The position numbers and the translations under genes are program-made. Positions 35,898 through 45,594 of a stretch of 45,657 nt of DNA are shown here, in pieces. Numbering within the stretch: position 1 is the first letter of the stretch; the number at the start of each line of letters is the position of its first letter. Location of the stretch: assembly GCA_947624085.1 (NCBI GenBank), contig CANQIK010000008.1, positions 1 through 45,657 on the forward strand, given 5' to 3'. The DNA is from an uncultured Bacilli bacterium (GTDB lineage Bacteria > Bacillota_I > Bacilli_A > RF39 > UBA660). The notes beneath the pieces were generated by a model. The model worked only from the letters and a program-made list of their open reading frames with translations. It ran no database searches and had not been told where the DNA came from.

Positions 35898-36542
35898 TTA
35901 TTTTTCTTTATACCATTTAATAATGCCATATATATTTAAAAGAAGAAAGCCTAAGGCAACTAGGAACATCATTATAGCATTATCTCCATGATTTATTAAA
36001 ACTATTGACCATATTATAAGGTCTACAATATTATTAACTAACCATAACCACCAGCACTCTTTAAATCTTAAAGCAAGCAAAATCGTAGCACATAAATTTA
36101 CAATATTTGAGGTGGCATCCATATAAGAAAGTTGTTCGCCTGGGATAAGAGTAAGTAAATAGCCTAAAAGCAAACTTCCTATTATGCAGTTTACAATAAT
36201 AAGGATAGAATTTTTAAGATTAAAGCCTCTTACTTTAACTTCTTTTTCTTGATTAAGATTTTTTGACCATGTTAAAAAGCCATAGATATTAATTGAGGTA
36301 AAGACAAATAAATAAAAGATAGATAAACCATAAAGGCCATTCTTGTAACTAGCATAAGCATATGTTAAATTAAAAATACAGCCAAGTATATAGTTAATTC
36401 TTTTGCCTTCACTAGCAAAATAGGAACATAATAAACTAGTAAATAAAGTTATACCGCCAATTAAGATATCATGGGATAAAATGCCACTTACTAAAGATAT
36501 AATTAAACAAATTAAGGTAACTATGATATGTTTTTTCTTCAT
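35898..36542 (-). CDS. pnuC: Nicotinamide mononucleotide transporter PnuC-like
   Basis: Polytopic; NLTYAYASYKNGLYGLSIFYLFVFTSINIYGFLTWSKN, WWLWLVNNIVDLIIW. Confidence 0.88.
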   Translation of the reverse strand: MKKKHIIVTLICLIISLVSGILSHDILIGGITLFTSLLCSYFASEGKRINYILGCIFNLTYAYASYKNGLYGLSIFYLFVFTSINIYGFLTWSKNLNQEKEVKVRGFNLKNSILIIVNCIIGSLLLGYLLTLIPGEQLSYMDATSNIVNLCATILLALRFKECWWLWLVNNIVDLIIWSIVLINHGDNAIMMFLVALGFLLLNIYGIIKWYKEK

Positions 36543-36598
36543 ATTAATATTTTAGCATGGGCTATAAATCTAAACAATAGCTTTTGTCATAATATAAA

Positions 36599-36626
36599 AA
36601 GATTCAGATAACTAAATCTGAGTCTT
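36599..36626 (-). terminator. Intrinsic terminator of the prs-like gene
   Basis: Minus-strand AAGACTCAGAT...ATCTGAATCTTTTT. Confidence 0.7.
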
Positions 36627-37710
36627 AAAATTCACCATTTTGATAACTTGTTACCGCAGAGTTATCTTCCATTAATTGACTAATAGATTGATCATTATTT
36701 AAACAATCGATAATTTTAGCAAGATAAGTGGAGCAGTCGACAGAATTAAACCAAGGCTTAACAAGTATTTCTTCAGGAACATAATTTAAATTAGTGGAAT
36801 ATAAAGCATCAAAAACTTTATTATTATAAGCTTCTTCAAACTTTTCATAGCCTTCAGTAAATAGTGCAAATGAAGTAAAGAAATATATTTTACTAGCCTT
36901 TCTTTTCTTTAATTCTTCTGCTACTTCAAGCATTGAACCACCACTTGCAAGCATATCATCAACAACGATTATAATTTTGCCTTCAACATCGCTTCCTAGG
37001 TATTTATGATCGATAATGGGGTTTTTACCATTAACTATTTTGGATACATCTCTTTGCTTATAAAATACTCCAATATCGCAACGTAAGATTTTGGCTAAGA
37101 ACTTAGCTCTTTCCATAGCACCAATGTCTGGGCTTATAACAAGAATATTATTTAAATCAATTTTTTCTTTAGCAAGTAAAGCTTTTAATAAATTATTAGT
37201 AGGATAGAAATTATCAAATGACATAAGAGGGATTGCATTTTGGATATTTGGATCATGAGCGTCAAAAGTAATTAATTCATGAACTCCCATCTTCTCAAGA
37301 ATTTGTAACGAAATTGCACAGTCTAAAGATTCTCTACTTTTTCTTCTATGTTGTCTTGATTCATATAAAAGAGGCATTACAACATTAATTTGTTTAGCAT
37401 GGCCCATCATTGAGGATACAATTCTTAAAATATCCATATAATGTTCATCAGGACTCATTTGGTGTTTTTGACCGTACATTTCATAGGTAATACTATAATT
37501 GTGGGGATCCGATAATATATATACATCTTTACCTCTTATTGAGTCTTTAATAACAATTTTTCCTTCGCCATCATTAAATTTGACATTTTCAATTGGTGCT
37601 CGAAAATCATAATCTACTTTTCTTATTTTTTGTAGTTCACTATTAATTTTTTCCCCCAATTCACTCATATTGTCCATTACCAAAAGACAAAGATCATTTT
37701 TTGACTTCAT
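36625..37710 (-). CDS. prs: Ribose-phosphate pyrophosphokinase-like protein
   Basis: MPLLYESRQHRRKSRESLDC, TFDAHDPNIQNAIP, IIVVDDMLASGGSMLEVAEELKKRKA PRPP loop. Confidence 0.85.
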   Translation of the reverse strand: MKSKNDLCLLVMDNMSELGEKINSELQKIRKVDYDFRAPIENVKFNDGEGKIVIKDSIRGKDVYILSDPHNYSITYEMYGQKHQMSPDEHYMDILRIVSSMMGHAKQINVVMPLLYESRQHRRKSRESLDCAISLQILEKMGVHELITFDAHDPNIQNAIPLMSFDNFYPTNNLLKALLAKEKIDLNNILVISPDIGAMERAKFLAKILRCDIGVFYKQRDVSKIVNGKNPIIDHKYLGSDVEGKIIIVVDDMLASGGSMLEVAEELKKRKASKIYFFTSFALFTEGYEKFEEAYNNKVFDALYSTNLNYVPEEILVKPWFNSVDCSTYLAKIIDCLNNDQSISQLMEDNSAVTSYQNGEF

Positions 37711-37784
37711 TTATTTTACTCCTCATTTAAATTTTAACATATTTTAATTTAAATGTTATAATGTTTTTAGAGAAGTGAAGAAAT

Positions 37785-38021
37785 ATGTTTGTAAGTTTTA
37801 AAAAATATCAAAAAATTGGCTTAGCCAGAATGGTTAATATTAAAGTTATTAGAAATGATAAAGATGTCATTTATGAAGGAGATATTAAAGATGCTCCTGA
37901 GGAAATTAAAAATATGTTTTATTATAAAACGGAAGTATCAAGTGAAGTAACTATTTTTTATGTTTATACCGATGATTATTTAGCTACTCTTAATATGGAT
38001 GAGCTTAATAAGCAGGCTTAA
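37785..38021 (+). CDS. Small uncharacterised protein
   Basis: 78 aa ORF, upstream TATAAT; alternative start MVNIKVIRN at 37830. Confidence 0.6.
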   Translation: MFVSFKKYQKIGLARMVNIKVIRNDKDVIYEGDIKDAPEEIKNMFYYKTEVSSEVTIFYVYTDDYLATLNMDELNKQA

Positions 38022-38893
38022 CTTGCTTTGATATCGTTAATTGGTAAATTAGTTCCTAAGTCTTTATTATAATCGGAGCAATACCAATTTTTATCTTCTA
38101 ATTTCTTTTTGATATCGATATATGATTCATTACTATTAATATCATCATCAAGACTAGTGTTAGTATTTTTTAAGTCGATAATTAGGGATTCAGTTACTAC
38201 TGTATCGTTTTTGTGAGCATAAATATCGGCATTTAATTTAGTATTATCCCATTTGTTATTAAACTTTTTAACTTCATTATTAGCATTAGTTTCTGTTGTA
38301 AAATCTTTACTAGCATACATACTGTATTTAATTAAAGTTTCTTTATCAAAATAGTAATTCCTTTCTTCATTTTTACTATCATTAATACAAGAAAGAGTCC
38401 GGGTTATTTTGTAACTTATTGATTCTGGCTCGACAACTTTTTGCGATTTAAAGATTTTGCTATATATTAAAACGGCTGTGATACACCCGGCAATAAAAAT
38501 TAGGATAAATATAATATAAAATATTATTGTAGGCTCGATTTTTCTATTATTTTTATTGTGGGGCTTTTCTGCAAAAATTAAAGTTTTGGTAACATGAGTT
38601 TCTTCCTCAAAAGGATATCCGCATTCTGGACATTCTTTAGCAGTTTGAGCTATTTTATTTTGACACTCTGGACAGATTTTAGTATCTTCAGCACTTTCTT
38701 CTATTTTGCTAGGATAACCACAGTTAGGACATGCGCTATTATCCGCATTGTATTCATACCCGCATTCCCCGCATTTTACTAGAGCTACTTTCCTTGGTCT
38801 TCCTCTTTTGATAATAGGCTTTCCACACTCTGAACAAAATTTTGCAGTTTCATCAACTTCTGCTCCACAATTTTTGCATTTCTTTTGCGTCAT
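38018..38893 (-). CDS. Zinc-ribbon membrane protein
   Basis: Three CxxC pairs (CKNCGAEVDETAKFCSECGK; CGECGYEYNADNSACPNCGYP; CPECQNKIAQTAKECPECGYP) then a TM and extracellular-type domain. Confidence 0.8.
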   Translation of the reverse strand: MTQKKCKNCGAEVDETAKFCSECGKPIIKRGRPRKVALVKCGECGYEYNADNSACPNCGYPSKIEESAEDTKICPECQNKIAQTAKECPECGYPFEEETHVTKTLIFAEKPHNKNNRKIEPTIIFYIIFILIFIAGCITAVLIYSKIFKSQKVVEPESISYKITRTLSCINDSKNEERNYYFDKETLIKYSMYASKDFTTETNANNEVKKFNNKWDNTKLNADIYAHKNDTVVTESLIIDLKNTNTSLDDDINSNESYIDIKKKLEDKNWYCSDYNKDLGTNLPINDIKAS

Positions 38894-39034
38894 AATTATG
38901 CGCTTCCTTTCAGTATATTTCTAAACATAATTTTAGCAACTTTTATAATAAATATCAAATATGGCTATTTTTTGAATAAAATAATATTAAATTACTTAAT
39001 AAGATGTTATAATAGCAACTTGAGGAAGGCATTT

Positions 39035-39595
39035 ATGAGTAATATATTTACTAAAAAGGAAGTTATTGATAGCAGTAATGTCCAAGCGGCAGTTGAATTT
39101 CGACGCGAAATTACATATGAATATTTAAGATGTAGTTGGCGAGATAAGATAAGTCTTGATCCTGAGTCTGATGATGATTTTGATTTTTTTGAAGTTTATG
39201 AAATGAATATGAAAGCTTGTTTTTCTACTTTAAGTTTAGATGAGCTTGAATATATAAGAAACTACGATTTGTTTAGCTTTGATAAAAATGATATTTTAGA
39301 TATTTTGAGTCAAAAAGTTCTAGATAGCTATATTCAAAAATGCCAAGAAACCGTAGTAGCTTTAACTAAATATAGTAAAGCAGGGATAATAGGCGCTTAT
39401 TTTGATAATTTTGCCGGATTAAAGCAAATGGATTTTGAAGGTGCCATTATAATGGATATGTTAGGGTTAAATAGAGAGGGAACCGAGCTTACCAAAGAAG
39501 GCGAAATGCTAAAGCAATTTATTATTAATATCCATAAATTATATAAAAGCCAAGCGAAGAAAGTAATAGACATTGCAAGTCATCTTAATAGGTAA
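39035..39595 (+). CDS. Uncharacterised cytoplasmic protein
   Basis: GAGGAAGG RBS before ATG 39035; MSNIFTKKEVIDSSNVQAAVEF... Confidence 0.7.
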   Translation: MSNIFTKKEVIDSSNVQAAVEFRREITYEYLRCSWRDKISLDPESDDDFDFFEVYEMNMKACFSTLSLDELEYIRNYDLFSFDKNDILDILSQKVLDSYIQKCQETVVALTKYSKAGIIGAYFDNFAGLKQMDFEGAIIMDMLGLNREGTELTKEGEMLKQFIINIHKLYKSQAKKVIDIASHLNR

Positions 39596-39668
39596 AATTA
39601 TAAGTATTAATTTTTAATATTAAGTGCACTTTAAATAGTAGGAAAAAATTGACAATTTATGTGTATAC

Positions 39669-39701
39669 ATTTACAACAAATTGACTTTTGGCATATAATA
39701 A
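39669..39701 (+). promoter_or_regulatory. Probable promoter of the coiled-coil surface protein
   Basis: TTTACA-N18-TATAAT. Confidence 0.4.
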
Positions 39702-39740
39702 TATACAATTAAATTATAAATATTTGAGAGGAGAAATATC

Positions 39741-41264
39741 ATGAAAAAAACAATAGTCAAATCTGTTGCAGGAATTGCAATCGTTTCTGGTTTAGCTATC
39801 ACTGGTGCATATGCCTTATCAAATACTAATAGGGCAGAAACCAAGAAGCTAAATAGTGAGGAAACACTAAGCTTTGCAGACAAATTAAATGTTGCAGAGC
39901 AACTTGCAAATGAAGCAAAAAAAGCCGAAGATAAAGCTGAGGCTGCTGATAAAGAAGCACTTGAAGCACAAAAAGAAGTAGAGAATGCTGAAGCTGAAGT
40001 AGAAACCGCTAATAAAGCTGAAGAACAAGCCAAAACTAAAGCTGAAACCACTAAAAAGGAAGCTGAGAAGGCTGATGAAACTAAAAAAGCTGCTCAAGAA
40101 GCTACTAAGAAAGCAAATACTGCTGTTGCTGAAGCTGAAAAAGCTAAAAATGCAGCCGATGCTGAATTAAAAGCTGCTAAAAATGATAAAGAAAGAAAAG
40201 CTGCCGAGGCAAAATTAAAAGCTGCTCAAGAAGCTGCTGAAGCTGCCAAAAAGGCTCAAGAAGAAGCTGCTAAAAAGCAACAAGCTGCAGAAGAAGCTGC
40301 CAAGAAAGCTGCAGAAGAAGCTAAAAAAGCTGAAGAAGCTAGACAAAAGGCTGAAGCTGAAAGAGTTGCTGCTGAAGCCAAAGCCCAAGCTGCTAAGGCT
40401 TTAGAAGAAGAAAAAGCTCGAAAAGCTGCTGAGGCTAAAAAAGCTGCCGAAGAAGCCGAGAAGGCTGCTGAAGCTGAAAGAGTAAGACAAGCTGAAGAAC
40501 AAGCTCGAAAAGCTGCCGAAGCTGCCAAGAAAGCTCAAGAAGAGGCTAAAAAACAAGCTGAAGCTGAGGCTTCACAAAAATCTAATAGTTTACCTCAATG
40601 GGCATTAGATGCTGCTGCTAGAGCTGAAGCCGCTGAAAAGAAAGCTCAAGAAGAACGTGAACAAGCTCAAAGAGAAGCTGCTGCTGCGGCTAAAGCCGAA
40701 AGAGAGGCTGCTGAAGCTGCTAAAAAGGCTCAAGAAGAGGAAGAAGAAAGACTAAGAAAAGAAAGAGAATCTGAAGAAAGTTTAAAAGCTGCTGAAGCTG
40801 CAAAACAAAAAGCTGCAGAAGAAGCTAATAAACCAAAAGAAGTATACAAAATATCTGCTGCAGAAAGAGCTCAAATTGTTTCAACAAGCCGTACTATTAC
40901 TTCAGTTCCAACAGTTGCAATTGATACAATTGGTGTTAAAAACCATTTAGATGAAGAAACACTTAAAAAATGGAGTGGATCTGCATTTGGAAGTGGAATT
41001 ATTTGGTTTGTCGATTTCTCATGTAATACAACTCGTTGCGTAGGCTTTGATGGCGGAAAGAGTTCTGTTAGAGAAAGTAGACGAGGAGACGTACAATATA
41101 TTACAATGACTGCTCCAGCAGCAAGAGAAGGATATAAATTTGTAGGATGGAAAGTTTCTAAATCTAATACTTTTGAAGGTGGCTACTTTACTGTAGATGG
41201 TGAAGAGAAAAAAGTAACAGTTACAGTTCCATCATATGAAGCTTTATATGAATCAATAGATTAA
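39741..41264 (+). CDS. Secreted Ala/Lys/Glu-rich long coiled-coil protein with InlB-like C-terminal repeat
   Basis: Signal peptide MKKTIVKSVAGIAIVSGLAITGAYA; about 300 aa of AAEEAKKAEEARQKAEAE-type heptads; C-terminus YITMTAPAAREGYKFVGWKVSKS... Confidence 0.82.
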   Translation: MKKTIVKSVAGIAIVSGLAITGAYALSNTNRAETKKLNSEETLSFADKLNVAEQLANEAKKAEDKAEAADKEALEAQKEVENAEAEVETANKAEEQAKTKAETTKKEAEKADETKKAAQEATKKANTAVAEAEKAKNAADAELKAAKNDKERKAAEAKLKAAQEAAEAAKKAQEEAAKKQQAAEEAAKKAAEEAKKAEEARQKAEAERVAAEAKAQAAKALEEEKARKAAEAKKAAEEAEKAAEAERVRQAEEQARKAAEAAKKAQEEAKKQAEAEASQKSNSLPQWALDAAARAEAAEKKAQEEREQAQREAAAAAKAEREAAEAAKKAQEEEEERLRKERESEESLKAAEAAKQKAAEEANKPKEVYKISAAERAQIVSTSRTITSVPTVAIDTIGVKNHLDEETLKKWSGSAFGSGIIWFVDFSCNTTRCVGFDGGKSSVRESRRGDVQYITMTAPAAREGYKFVGWKVSKSNTFEGGYFTVDGEEKKVTVTVPSYEALYESID

Positions 41265-41283
41265 TATTTAATAAAAACTAAAT

Positions 41284-41313
41284 AACCTCATAGGCTTATC
41301 CTATGAGGTTTTT
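41284..41313 (+). terminator. Intrinsic terminator
   Basis: AACCTCATAGG-CTTAT-CCTATGAGGTT-TTT. Confidence 0.85.
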
Positions 41314-41365
41314 CTATGGACTTATATATTTAACAATAAAAAACAATATCGTAAAATATTGCTTC

Positions 41366-41869
41366 TTATCTTGTTCTATCAGCTATTTTGCTTTTATAAC
41401 TATCAAATTTAACAGGCTCTATGCCACAGACCGTTACTCTTTCACCTAATGATATGTCTTGTCTTTTTAAATCAAGGCCTAATTTTGCTAAAGCTTGAAA
41501 TGTTTTCGTTTGTTCTATTGGAGTGCCAGTATCTAATTCTGCTCTTGTCTCTTTAGTGCTTAACATTCTTGAAATCATCATACACTCTTCAGATGGCACA
41601 TTATTAGCAATTATTATATTACTAAGGACATCTTCTTTATCAAAGGATACTTCTCTTACATCGATAGTACCTTTCATACAATTATCGCCAAAAGACTGTG
41701 TTACTTCCGATAATAAAAAGTATTTATCATTACTTAAGAAAAGACCAAAAAGTTTGGCTGTTAGATTAAAATTATACTTAGTTCCAATACTTTCCCATGC
41801 TATATAATCTTCATGTGTTAAATCGGCATTAAAGCCAAATTCTATAATAGAGTCATTCATTTTTATCAC
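41366..41869 (-). CDS. Uncharacterised protein (167 aa)
   Basis: ORF with AAGGAGTG RBS on minus strand; no recognised motif. Confidence 0.65.
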   Translation of the reverse strand: MIKMNDSIIEFGFNADLTHEDYIAWESIGTKYNFNLTAKLFGLFLSNDKYFLLSEVTQSFGDNCMKGTIDVREVSFDKEDVLSNIIIANNVPSEECMMISRMLSTKETRAELDTGTPIEQTKTFQALAKLGLDLKRQDISLGERVTVCGIEPVKFDSYKSKIADRTR

Positions 41870-42055
41870 TCCTTGTTTTCTTATCAGTATTATATATAAC
41901 TTTTAACTGAATTTCAATGAACTTTTCTTTGTTTTTACATGCCATCTTTTACTACATGTATAATCCTAACGAGTAAATTAATTTGTTATTTTTTACTTTG
42001 CCAAAATATATGCAATGTATTCTTCTGATAAAAAAAGAACTGGAAATTTAATATT

Positions 42056-42805
42056 TCATAATTCTAATTTTCGAATACTTTCGTTTATATCATCCTGGTA
42101 TTTTGGATTAATCATATTATAATGGGCAAAAATAAAGGCTTTTAAAAGTTGAATTAATTCTTCTTTCGTAATAATTTCTTTTTTATTTAATATACGATAA
42201 TTTATTACAAAATCAATATATTCTTTTAAATAACTACAATTATCAAATGAAGAGGTAAAGACTATTTTGCCATTAATAACTGAATAAAAAGTTACATCTT
42301 TTCTGGTACTTCCGGCGTTTGATTTTGAAATTGGAGTTTCCGCTTCTATAATAATAGATTGATTTAATTGATAATTACGATATTCATGTGTTTGGTTTAA
42401 AAATTCCTCGGGTATAAGCATTTTCAAAATTTTATATTCTTCTTTATCATAGGCACCCATCCATCCAGAATCCCGAACATAGTAAATAAGTTCTCCACTT
42501 TCATAGACTAAATCTTTATCTTCAAAAACTTTTACTAAAAAAGCTAAAATATTGCCAATTGTCTTGCCATCAAAATTAGAATACTTTTTTATTTGCTTAC
42601 TAGTACTATCTAATTCACCACTAATAGTGGAAATTTGTTGTTCGTTGCTTTCTTCTATGGCTTTATAATCTTCATCAATTATTCTTAAAGCAAGGTCAAC
42701 AGCAGTTTTTTTGCCTTGGGCTATTTTTTCTCGCTCTTTTAAAGCATTTTCATAATTTGCTTGTTGTTTTGAAAATAAATTAAATAAACTTATATCATTA
42801 GCCAT
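42056..42805 (-). CDS. Uncharacterised protein (249 aa), N-terminal coiled coil
   Basis: ORF with GAGGTGGC RBS; helical N-terminus (QQANYENALKEREKIAQGKKTAVDLALRIIDEDYKAIEES). Confidence 0.65.
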   Translation of the reverse strand: MANDISLFNLFSKQQANYENALKEREKIAQGKKTAVDLALRIIDEDYKAIEESNEQQISTISGELDSTSKQIKKYSNFDGKTIGNILAFLVKVFEDKDLVYESGELIYYVRDSGWMGAYDKEEYKILKMLIPEEFLNQTHEYRNYQLNQSIIIEAETPISKSNAGSTRKDVTFYSVINGKIVFTSSFDNCSYLKEYIDFVINYRILNKKEIITKEELIQLLKAFIFAHYNMINPKYQDDINESIRKLEL

Positions 42806-42948
42806 TTTGCCACCTCAGTTCTATATTATAGCAATGTCAATTATAAAAGTAAATATTAACAAATAACAAATAACACTTACTATGATTTTAAATTACAATA
42901 AAATAGAGCATTAAAATTTTATATAATCAATTCAACAAATATATAAAA

Positions 42949-42977
42949 AGAGCCTCATCCTAAATGGAAAGGCTCTT
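42949..42977 (-). terminator. Intrinsic terminator of purB
   Basis: Minus-strand AAGAGCCT...AGGCTCTTTTT. Confidence 0.75.
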
Positions 42978-42987
42978 ATTCATTACT

Positions 42988-44388
42988 TTAAAATTTGACC
43001 ATTTTGCGAGCAAGGCCAGTATAAGTAGAAGGAGTAAGATCAAGAAGAGTTGACTTATCTTCTTCTGAAATTACACTTAAAGATTTTATAAACTCTTGAA
43101 TAGCTTCTTTGGAAATATTTTTTCCTCTTGTTAGTTCTTTTAGCTGATTGTAAGCATCAGGAATACCATATTTACGAAGCATAGTTTGAATTGGTTCTGC
43201 TAAAACTTCCCATCTACTGTCTAAGTCAGAAGAAATCTTATCTGTATTAACCGCTACTTTTTTTAATCCCCCGATAGTTTGCTCAATAGCTTGAAGAGAA
43301 TAACCAAAGGCTAGACCAATATTTCTTTGCAAAGAAGAATCGGAAAGATCTCTTTGCATACGAGAACGAGGAAGTTCATCAGAAAGTACTGCACAAATTC
43401 CATTGCCTATTTTAATATTGGCTTCACTATTTTCAAAGCGAATAGGATTAACTTTGTGAGGCATAGTACTACTGCCAACTTCACTTTTAACTGCTATTTG
43501 TTTGAAATATTCCATACTAATATAAAGCCACATATCTAAATCGAAATCTCTAAGTACATTGTTGAAATGACGAATACCATCAAGAATATGGCATATATAG
43601 TCATGGCTTTCAATTTGCGTTGTTAGAGGATTAAACTCTAGGTTAAGATATTCTTCAATGAAACGTTTAGCAAGTGTTGGCCAGTCTTCATTAGGAAAAG
43701 CTACAGATATTGCAGCATAATTGCCAGTTGCACCATTAAATTTTGCGCAAGGCTTAATAGCTTTAATGTTTTCTAAAGATTTTTTTAAACGGTAAGCATA
43801 AACTGCCATTTCTTTACCAACAGTTGTAGGAGTTGCTGGTTGACCATGTGTGTGAGCAAGCATAGGTGTATCAGCGTGTTCAACTGCAATTTCATAAATC
43901 TTATCAATGAGTTGCTCAGCAGTAGGAGCCCATACTTCAGCAATGGCCGTAGCTATCATGTTAGCATAAGATGGATTGTTAATATCCTCGGAAGTACAAC
44001 CAATATGCACGAAACTAACAAGGCTTTCCATATTTAACTTTTTAAGTTCTTCGGCTATAAACAGTTCAACAGACTTTACATCATGGTTGGTAACTGCTTC
44101 AATTTCTTTGACTCTTAAATAAGAGCTTTCAGAAAAATCATTATAAATTGCCATGATTTCTGGAAGTCTAGTAATATCAAAAGCATCTAAAATGTCAGAG
44201 CCTTTAATATTTTCAAGTAAGAATTTTAGCCAATATACTTCTACTTTAACGCGATTTTTTACTAAAGCATATTCAGAGAAGTAAGGGGATAATTTCTCCC
44301 CGATTTGTGAGTACCGTCCATCTAAAGGACCTAGGGCAAAATGTTTTGCAGAAATATCTTCTGCTATAGTAGGGTTTTCTTTTGTCAT
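42988..44388 (-). CDS. purB: Adenylosuccinate lyase
   Basis: LGPLDGRYS, THGQPATPTTVGKE, SSTMPHKVNPIRFENSE signature, DSSLQRN. Confidence 0.95.
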   Translation of the reverse strand: MTKENPTIAEDISAKHFALGPLDGRYSQIGEKLSPYFSEYALVKNRVKVEVYWLKFLLENIKGSDILDAFDITRLPEIMAIYNDFSESSYLRVKEIEAVTNHDVKSVELFIAEELKKLNMESLVSFVHIGCTSEDINNPSYANMIATAIAEVWAPTAEQLIDKIYEIAVEHADTPMLAHTHGQPATPTTVGKEMAVYAYRLKKSLENIKAIKPCAKFNGATGNYAAISVAFPNEDWPTLAKRFIEEYLNLEFNPLTTQIESHDYICHILDGIRHFNNVLRDFDLDMWLYISMEYFKQIAVKSEVGSSTMPHKVNPIRFENSEANIKIGNGICAVLSDELPRSRMQRDLSDSSLQRNIGLAFGYSLQAIEQTIGGLKKVAVNTDKISSDLDSRWEVLAEPIQTMLRKYGIPDAYNQLKELTRGKNISKEAIQEFIKSLSVISEEDKSTLLDLTPSTYTGLARKMVKF

Positions 44389-44585
44389 AAAATTTTCCTT
44401 TCTAAATTCATTTGACTATTATCGTATTGCTACTAATAGATAAATAACAATTGTCGCTTTGACAATGATATTCTAACATAATTTATATAAAAAGTTAAAT
44501 TATTTTTTATTATACTTAATTGATTCATTATTTTGCTATTTTTCCTTTTATTTGTCTTTATGATAAAATTAAATTGGTGAGTTTA

Positions 44586-45293
44586 ATGCAATTAGAAGAT
44601 TTAAAAATTGAGTATGATAAACTGCAATTAAAATATGGTGCTAAAAAATTAGATTCAATTTATAATGGTGGCTGTAAAAATAATCCGGATATTTGCTTTG
44701 TTTTTATGAATCCAACAGGTCGAAATATAGCATCTTCTAAAAAATGGCAAGGCATTAAATCTCCCTGGATTGGAACTAAAAATATATGGAATTTATTTTA
44801 TGAACTAGGTTTAGTAGATAAAGACATTTATAGAAAAATAAGGGAAATCAAAGGGAAAGAATGGACAGAAAGATTTGCAGAAGAAGTTTATGAAGATGTC
44901 GAAAATCATAAATATTTTATTACAAATTTAGGGAAGTGTACCCAAATAGATGCTAGAGAATTACCAGATAATATCTATAAAAAATATTTGCATTTGTTAG
45001 AAAAAGAATTTGAAATTATTAATCCTAAAGTAATTATCCTTTTTGGCAATCAAGTAAGTTCTATTGTTCTAAATAAGAAAATATCTGTTTCCCAAGTAAG
45101 GAAACAACTTTTTAAGAAAAAAATAAATGAAAAAATATATTATTTTTACGCGGTTTATTATCCCGTGGGAAATGGAAGATTTAATATTGATAAAGCTATT
45201 GAAGATATAAAATGGATAATGAAAAATTTGTTAAAAGAGAACAATAATCTTTTGGATAATGTAAGTGATAAAGAAAAAGTAGAAGTATTTTAA
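44586..45293 (+). CDS. Uracil-DNA glycosylase superfamily-like protein
   Basis: ICFVFMNPTGRNIASSKKWQGIKSPWIGTKNIWNLF, YFITNLGKCTQIDARELPD, INPKVIILFGNQVSSIVL; start set at MQLEDLK. Confidence 0.65.
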   Translation: MQLEDLKIEYDKLQLKYGAKKLDSIYNGGCKNNPDICFVFMNPTGRNIASSKKWQGIKSPWIGTKNIWNLFYELGLVDKDIYRKIREIKGKEWTERFAEEVYEDVENHKYFITNLGKCTQIDARELPDNIYKKYLHLLEKEFEIINPKVIILFGNQVSSIVLNKKISVSQVRKQLFKKKINEKIYYFYAVYYPVGNGRFNIDKAIEDIKWIMKNLLKENNNLLDNVSDKEKVEVF

Positions 45294-45369
45294 TAGAGAT
45301 AAAAGATACAATAAAAGATACATAATTGCATTTTAGCATAAAATATAGTATAATCAATCCAGTTAATTA

Positions 45370-45575
45370 AAAAGCGATTCATTCGAAGTAATTATTTTAA
45401 AATATTTTGTAGAGAACTTGTGGTTGGTGAAAGCAAGTAAAAATAAAATGATGAATTACAAATGATGATTTTAATCGGATAATATCCGTTATCAATAAGA
45501 GGTAATAAACTATTATTACAAATAAAGGTGGTACCACGAGTTAGTTCGTCCTTTGGATGGCTAGCTCGTTTTTTA
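45370..45575 (+). promoter_or_regulatory. T-box riboswitch leader, probable tyrosine specifier (UAC)
   Basis: AGAGAACTTGTGGTTGGTGAAAGC apical motif, AGTA/GAA specifier loop with TAC at 45457-45459, AAAGGTGGTACCACG antiterminator (45524-45538), ACGAGTTAG...CTAGCTCGTTTTTT terminator. Confidence 0.9.
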
Positions 45576-45594
45576 TTTCAAGGAGGTGGTTTGT

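Noticed and set aside
39671-40528. Minus-strand Ala/Ser/Phe-rich ORFs opposite the coiled-coil gene
   Set aside because: Antisense artefacts of the GCT/GAA/AAA codon repetition
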